Source: Actinomycetota bacterium
Lineage (GTDB): Bacteria; Actinomycetota; Actinomycetes; Nanopelagicales; Nanopelagicaceae
Length of the DNA stretch: 32,815 nt
Reading direction: 5' to 3'
NCBI GenBank assembly: GCA_010032125.1
Contig: RHAU01000002.1
Span: 1 to 32,815 of the forward strand
Part shown: positions 27,511-32,815 of the stretch, piece by piece
Position numbering within the stretch: the stretch's first letter is position 1
How the letters are laid out: the number at the start of each line of letters is the position of its first letter
The notes under the pieces: model-generated
Seen by the model: only the letters and a program-made list of their open reading frames with translations
Databases searched by the model: none
Told to the model about the DNA's origin: nothing
Made by a program: the position numbers and the translations under genes

Positions 27511-29007
27511 ATGACCTCCATTAGCGCGACAGAAAACGGCGTTACAGATGACGTCCTCGTCGTCGGACTCTCCTGCGATTCGGCCAAAAAGTTAAGAATT
27601 CATAGCGGTTCCATTAAGCTCGATGAGAAGGAACTCATCTCTGCGTTGACTGATCTTGGCGCGACAGGTTCATATGACGAAGTAGTAAAGATTCCAGGCA
27701 CCTCAACCAAACTCTTAGTGTTTACCGGACTTGGAGCGCCATTGCAGGATGGAAGCTTTTCGCATGAACGCCTAAGGAGAGCGGCTGGTGCGGCTGCTCG
27801 CCAATTATTTGGACATACAAGTGCGACCTTTGCTCTCACGCATCGCGACGATGCTGGTTTTGCTGCGGTAGCAGAAGGTGCCTTGCTCGGCTCTTATGAA
27901 TTTATTGAATTTAAAGGTGCATCTGCTGTGAAAGATCACAAGCCGCCGCTAAAGAAAATTGCAATTCACTCCACGATAACCCGAGCAACACGAGCTAAGG
28001 CGTTGGTTTCTCGCGCTGAAGTTATTTCAAGGTACACAGCGCTCGTTCGCGATCTCATCAATACACCGCCGAGCCACCTGACACCCGACTCTTTTTCTCA
28101 GAGATTTAAGAAATTAGCCGCATCATCTAAGGCTTCGATCGAAATTCTCAATGATGCGCAATTGAAGAAATTCGGTTACGGCGGAACGATTGCAGTTGGA
28201 CAGGGTTCTGCAAGCAAACCACGACTTGTTCACATCTCTTACTCGCCGAAAAAAGCCAAGGCGCGTCTGGCTTTTGTTGGTAAGGGAATTACATTCGATA
28301 CCGGCGGACTCGCACTCAAGCCTGCTCAAGGAATGGAAGCGATGAAATCGGATATGAGTGGCGCTGCTGCTGTTTGTGCTGCCGCGCTAGCAATCGCAGA
28401 AATGGGTTTGGAGATTGCCGTTGACGCATGGGCACCGCTTGCAGAGAATATGGTGAGCGATACAGCTACTCGCCCCAGCGACATCATCACTATTTATGGC
28501 GGAAAGACAGTTGAAGTTCTTAATCCAGATGCGGAAGGACGATTGATTCTCGCTGACGCATTGGTTCGTGCTGCCGAATTTGGCAAGAAGGCTGGCGGCC
28601 TTGATCTCATCGTCGATGTTGCAACACTCACAGGTGCTCAATCTGTTGCTCTTGGAACAAGAACAAGTGCGGTGATGACGAATAATCAATCGTGGAGCGA
28701 TCGCTTTTTAGAAATATCTGAAAGTACTGGCGAATTATTCTGGCCGATGCCGCTTCCCGAAGAGTTGCGCCCATCTTTGGATTCACCTGTCGCCGATATC
28801 GCAAATATTGGAGATCGCATGGGTGGGATGCTCGTCGCAGGTCTATTCTTAAAAGAATTCGTCTCTGATGATCTTCCCTGGCTTCATCTAGATATTGCCG
28901 GTCCGGCGTTTAACACCGGAAAACCTCACGGATATACCCCTGTGGGCGGAACAGGTGTCGCACTTCGCACTCTCGTCGCATTGGCTGAGCAGTCTGCCGG
29001 CAAATAA
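27511..29007 (+). CDS. pepA: leucyl aminopeptidase (M17)
   Basis: VGKGITFDTGGLALKP, NPDAEGRLILADAL, VDVATLTGA. Confidence 0.96.
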   Translation: MTSISATENGVTDDVLVVGLSCDSAKKLRIHSGSIKLDEKELISALTDLGATGSYDEVVKIPGTSTKLLVFTGLGAPLQDGSFSHERLRRAAGAAARQLFGHTSATFALTHRDDAGFAAVAEGALLGSYEFIEFKGASAVKDHKPPLKKIAIHSTITRATRAKALVSRAEVISRYTALVRDLINTPPSHLTPDSFSQRFKKLAASSKASIEILNDAQLKKFGYGGTIAVGQGSASKPRLVHISYSPKKAKARLAFVGKGITFDTGGLALKPAQGMEAMKSDMSGAAAVCAAALAIAEMGLEIAVDAWAPLAENMVSDTATRPSDIITIYGGKTVEVLNPDAEGRLILADALVRAAEFGKKAGGLDLIVDVATLTGAQSVALGTRTSAVMTNNQSWSDRFLEISESTGELFWPMPLPEELRPSLDSPVADIANIGDRMGGMLVAGLFLKEFVSDDLPWLHLDIAGPAFNTGKPHGYTPVGGTGVALRTLVALAEQSAGK

Positions 29008-29072
29008 TGCTGGCAAGATAGGCGTATAGAAGTCATCATGGTTTCAGTTGAGAACGAGAAGTAGAGGTTGGC

Positions 29073-30440
29073 GTGGCGGAATTTGATGTCGTAATTCTTG
29101 GCGGCGGTAGCGGCGGTTATGCATGTGCGTTGCGTGCATCTCAACTCGGACTCAAAGTAGTGCTTATTGAGAAAGATAAACTTGGCGGGACTTGTCTCCA
29201 TCGCGGCTGCATCCCAACAAAAGCGCTTCTACACGCTGGCGAAATTGCTGACAACACTCGCGACGCCGCTGAATTCGGCGTCAAGGCTGAGTTCAAAGGT
29301 ATCGATATGCCGGCCGTCAACCAATATAAAGATGGCGTCATTTCTAAGCTTCATAAAGGTCTTCAAGGTTTAGTTAAATCACGAGCGGTCACATATGTTG
29401 AAGGAGCCGGCAAACTCGTGGCCAAAGACACGGTAGAAGTTAACGGTCAGCGCTACACGGGAAAGAACGTCGTCCTTGCAACAGGTTCATATGCTCGAAC
29501 ACTGCCGGGCCTTGAGATCGATGGAAAACAGATTGTCACAAGTGATCACGCCCTTCACCTGGATTACGTACCGAAGTCGGTCATCGTTCTTGGTGGCGGT
29601 GTTATTGGATGCGAATTTGCTTCCGTTTGGAAATCGTTCGGAGCGGATGTAACCATCATAGAAGCGCTGCCGCACTTGATTGCGCTCGAAGATGAGTCTT
29701 CAAGTAAGCAACTGGAACGAGCCTTCCGCAAACGAGGAATTAATTTTGAACTCGGTTCGAAATTCACTGGAGCGACAAAATCTGCAGGTGGCGTTACTGT
29801 CACGCTAGAGAATGGAAAAACTTTTACCGCTGACATGTTGTTGGTTGCTGTTGGTCGTGGCCCTACTTCTGCAAATCTGGGTTACGAAGCACAAGGTATT
29901 GCGATGGATCGAGGATATGTTCTTGTAGACAATAAGTGCCGCACAAATATTCCCGGAATCTTCGCCGTCGGCGATCTCATTCCAACTCTCCAACTTGCGC
30001 ACGTCGGTTTCGCGGAAGGAATTCTCGTTGCAGAAGAAATCGCAGGCTACAACCCACGTCCTATTAATTACGACGGTGTACCACGCGTGACCTACTCGGA
30101 ACCTGAAGTTGCATCAGTTGGATTAACAACTGCTGCTGCGAAAGCCAAAGGTTATGACGTCGTCGAACTTAACTATGACTTGGCTGGAAATGGAAAAGCG
30201 CAGATTCTTAAAACCGCAGGTTCAGTTAAGTTGGTCGCAGAGAAGAATGGTCCAGTTCTAGGTATTCACATGGTTGGCGCAAGAGTTGGCGAGCTCTTGG
30301 CAGAGGCCCAACTCATCTTTAATTGGCAGGCAGATGCTGAGGATGTCGCCCCGTTGATTCACGCTCACCCGACGCTCTCCGAGGCTATGGGTGAAGCCCA
30401 CCTCGCGTTGGCTGGCAAACCTCTGCATGCGCATGGATAA
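29073..30440 (+). CDS. lpdA: dihydrolipoyl dehydrogenase
   Basis: VVILGGGSGGYACALRA, GGTCLHRGCIPTKALLH redox disulfide, HAHPTLSEAMGEAHLA; GTG start after AGAGG. Confidence 0.97.
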   Translation: MAEFDVVILGGGSGGYACALRASQLGLKVVLIEKDKLGGTCLHRGCIPTKALLHAGEIADNTRDAAEFGVKAEFKGIDMPAVNQYKDGVISKLHKGLQGLVKSRAVTYVEGAGKLVAKDTVEVNGQRYTGKNVVLATGSYARTLPGLEIDGKQIVTSDHALHLDYVPKSVIVLGGGVIGCEFASVWKSFGADVTIIEALPHLIALEDESSSKQLERAFRKRGINFELGSKFTGATKSAGGVTVTLENGKTFTADMLLVAVGRGPTSANLGYEAQGIAMDRGYVLVDNKCRTNIPGIFAVGDLIPTLQLAHVGFAEGILVAEEIAGYNPRPINYDGVPRVTYSEPEVASVGLTTAAAKAKGYDVVELNYDLAGNGKAQILKTAGSVKLVAEKNGPVLGIHMVGARVGELLAEAQLIFNWQADAEDVAPLIHAHPTLSEAMGEAHLALAGKPLHAHG

Positions 30441-30497
30441 TCCACCCGTTCGAATCGATCGAGATCTCGAAATAAGGAAGAGTTGGAGGAAGAGCAG

Positions 30498-32234
30498 ATG
30501 ACATTCTCAGTCAAGATGCCCGCTCTCGGTGAGAGCGTGACTGAAGGAACTGTCACTCGTTGGCTCAAGGCCGAAGGCGATTCAGTCGCTCTTGATGAAC
30601 CACTTCTAGAAGTTTCTACCGACAAAGTCGATACCGAAATTCCATCACCTGCTGCTGGAGTGCTCTCCAAGATTGTTGTTGCAGTAGATCAAGTTGCCGC
30701 TGTCGGTGCGGAATTGGCTCTGATAGCGGATGGTTCGTCGTCTACAACCGCGCCTGCTGCTCCACACAATATTCCGGCAACACCGCCAGTTGCTCCGCGC
30801 GTTGAACCTGTTGCGCCTCCACAAGCAACACCTGCTCCTGTCTCGACTCCACCACAGAGTGCACCAGTTGTAGCGAGTGCCGGAAGCACGATTGTTCTTA
30901 TGCCTGCCCTTGGTGAATCCGTATCTGAGGGAACTGTGACACGTTGGCTGAAATCTGTCGGCGATCAGATCAATGTTGATGAACCGCTTCTTGAAGTTTC
31001 TACCGACAAAGTCGATACCGAAATTCCAGCGCCGGCGAGCGGAACTTTGATTTCCATTGATGTACCAGTTGATTCAACTGTTCCGGTTGGGGCGAGATTG
31101 GCAACCATTGGTTCAACCTCTGCAGCATCTCAAACTCCTGCTACGCCAACTCCGGTCGCACCAGTCGTCGCAACGCAAGTCCCGCCAGTATCGGCTCCTA
31201 AACCAATCCCAACTCCGCCTCAAACACCGCCTCCATTAATTCCTAAACCCGCAGCATCTGCACCAGCTCCTCGCAGCGCTGCTCCAGCCGGAACCACTGT
31301 TCTTGATGATTCCTATGTCACCCCTATTGTTCGCAAACTCGCACAAGAAAAAGGTGTAGATCTAGCAAGAGTTCGCGGAACCGGCGTTGGTGGAAGAATC
31401 CGTAAAGAAGATGTGATGGCTGCTGCTGCACCTGTTGCCACAAATGTTCCTACATCCACTCAAGTTTCGAGCGCACCTTCCCAGACCGCTCCTGCTAAAC
31501 CAATTCAAGTTTCTCCGCTTCGAGGAACTACCGTCACGATGTCGCGACTTCGCAAAGTTATTGCGGCACGAATGCTCGAATCACTACAAACAAGTGCTCA
31601 ACTCACAACCGTAGTTGAAGTTGATATAACGAAAATCGCTCGACTACGAGATCGCGCGAAGGCCACATTCGAAGCGCGCGAAGGTGTGAAACTCAGTTTC
31701 TTGCCATTCTTTGCCGTGGCAGCATGTGAAGCTCTCAAGCAACATCCGGTAGTTAACGCCTCGGTTGACGGCGACCAGATTACATATCACGGTGCAGAAC
31801 ATCTTGGAATCGCAGTCGATACAGAGCGGGGACTTCTCGTTCCGGTGATTCGCGATGCAGGTGATTTGAACATGGGTGGTATCGCGCGCCGAATCGCAGA
31901 AGTTGCTACACGTACTCGTGAAAACAAAATCACTCCTGATGAACTTGGTGGTGGAACATTCACACTGACAAATACCGGATCTCGCGGTGCACTTTTTGAT
32001 ACTCCGATCATCAATCAGCCACAAGTTGCAATTCTCGGCGTTGGCTCTGTCGTCAAGCGTCCGATGGTTGTCAAAGGAGAGGATGGTGGCGAGACAATCG
32101 CCATTCGCTCCATGGTTTACCTCGCGCTTTCGTATGATCATCGAATTGTTGACGGTGCAGATGCGGCACGATTCTTAAGCACCCTCAAAGAGCGCCTTGA
32201 AGAAGGGCGTTTTGAGTCCGATTTAGGACTCTGA
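30498..32234 (+). CDS. sucB: 2-oxoacid dehydrogenase E2, dihydrolipoyl acyltransferase with two lipoyl domains
   Basis: Two [12 protein letters not shown] lipoyl motifs, E3-binding domain [28 protein letters not shown], catalytic [19 protein letters not shown] 30498 behind GGAGGAAGAG. Confidence 0.96.
   Translation: MTFSVKMPALGESVTEGTVTRWLKAEGDSVALDEPLLEVSTDKVDTEIPSPAAGVLSKIVVAVDQVAAVGAELALIADGSSSTTAPAAPHNIPATPPVAPRVEPVAPPQATPAPVSTPPQSAPVVASAGSTIVLMPALGESVSEGTVTRWLKSVGDQINVDEPLLEVSTDKVDTEIPAPASGTLISIDVPVDSTVPVGARLATIGSTSAASQTPATPTPVAPVVATQVPPVSAPKPIPTPPQTPPPLIPKPAASAPAPRSAAPAGTTVLDDSYVTPIVRKLAQEKGVDLARVRGTGVGGRIRKEDVMAAAAPVATNVPTSTQVSSAPSQTAPAKPIQVSPLRGTTVTMSRLRKVIAARMLESLQTSAQLTTVVEVDITKIARLRDRAKATFEAREGVKLSFLPFFAVAACEALKQHPVVNASVDGDQITYHGAEHLGIAVDTERGLLVPVIRDAGDLNMGGIARRIAEVATRTRENKITPDELGGGTFTLTNTGSRGALFDTPIINQPQVAILGVGSVVKRPMVVKGEDGGETIAIRSMVYLALSYDHRIVDGADAARFLSTLKERLEEGRFESDLGL
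30609..30644 (+). repeat. 36-bp exact direct repeat, copy 1 (lipoyl domain 1)
   Basis: GAAGTTTCTACCGACAAAGTCGATACCGAAATTCCA, identical to 30993-31028. Confidence 0.9.
30993..31028 (+). repeat. 36-bp exact direct repeat, copy 2 (lipoyl domain 2)
   Basis: Same 36 nt as 30609-30644. Confidence 0.9.
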
Positions 32235-32240
32235 GGCGAC

Positions 32241-32815
32241 GTGCCACATCACTCAGTTCCACAACGCATAGCCATCACTGGCGCGTCGGGATTGATAGGA
32301 AGCGCACTCGTTGGCCATCTCAAATCCGAGGGGCACACAGTTCAACGGCTCGTTCGTCGTAAGCCAGTTTCATCAGATGAAATATTTTGGGATCCCATCA
32401 AAGGCGAAGTTGATCTTGCTCCATTGGAGGGCGTTGACGCTCTGATTCATCTTGCTGGTGCAAATGTCGGCGATAAGCGCTGGACAAAAAAGTATCGTGC
32501 GGAGATTTTAAATTCGCGCCTACTTGGTACCACCACTATCGCTTCCGCTGTGAATACCGTGAAGCCTCAAGTTTTCATCTCATCAAGTGCGATCGGTTGG
32601 TATGGAGAAACTGGAAATCGCGCCGTGAATGAATCGGATCGCCCTGGTGATGACTTTCTTGCTGCTGTATGTCGGGAGTGGGAATCCGCAGCCGATGCAG
32701 TCACCGGTACGCGTGTGGTGAAGATTAGAACTGGACTTGTCTTAGATCCAACCGGTGGTGCGCTTGGAAAAATGTTGCCTCTCTTCAAATTTGGATTAGG
32801 CGGAAAATTAGGAAG
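32241..32815 (+). CDS. TIGR01777 family NAD(P)-dependent epimerase/oxidoreductase, 3' end outside window
   Basis: GTG start; RIAITGASGLIGSALVGHL Rossmann motif, HLAGANVGDKRWTKKYRAEILNSR, SSSAIGWYG; no stop before window end. Confidence 0.9.
   Translation, partial: MPHHSVPQRIAITGASGLIGSALVGHLKSEGHTVQRLVRRKPVSSDEIFWDPIKGEVDLAPLEGVDALIHLAGANVGDKRWTKKYRAEILNSRLLGTTTIASAVNTVKPQVFISSSAIGWYGETGNRAVNESDRPGDDFLAAVCREWESAADAVTGTRVVKIRTGLVLDPTGGALGKMLPLFKFGLGGKLG

Noticed and set aside
30730-31480. Pro/Ala-rich repetitive stretches, possible tandem repeat or CRISPR-like array
   Set aside because: They are flexible linkers between lipoyl, E3-binding and catalytic domains of the E2 protein; no regular DNA spacing.
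1-32815. Mobile elements, phage genes, toxin-antitoxin or defence systems
   Set aside because: No transposase, integrase, terminal inverted repeats, CRISPR repeats or defence-domain motifs were seen; all regions are accounted for by housekeeping-type genes.

Overview
Compact, essentially fully coding actinobacterial chromosome segment with no mobile element, CRISPR array or rRNA. The order strongly resembles the conserved block of Actinobacteria (compared from memory with M. tuberculosis Rv2191-Rv2217: DEDDh exonuclease/GIY-YIG, trpD, ctaE-qcrCAB, ctaF/ctaD/ctaC, HesB-type Fe-S protein, DUF3043, gcvT, leucyl aminopeptidase, dihydrolipoyl acyltransferase, TIGR01777 oxidoreductase). A thrS-HIT block, a Gly/Cys/Val tRNA cluster, a DUF3445 gene, uppP and an M3 peptidase precede it. 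Compaction and gene content fit a streamlined freshwater-type actinobacterium, but taxonomy is inference. Most notable points: (1) a cobalamin riboswitch driving an ECF importer operon whose first gene, a small DUF4430-like surface protein, is split between two frames; (2) a NifS/IscS-like protein in which the PLP-binding Lys is replaced by Ser while the active-site Cys loop remains; (3) a nadA with a large internal deletion plus frameshift; (4) a recurrent 'TANNNT-like hexamer, 6-7 nt, start codon' layout without Shine-Dalgarno, implying leaderless transcripts for most first genes, including an exactly symmetric bidirectional promoter between gcvT and pepA; (5) convergent genes sharing TTAA/CTAA stop codons. 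All homology calls are from motif recognition; no database search was run.
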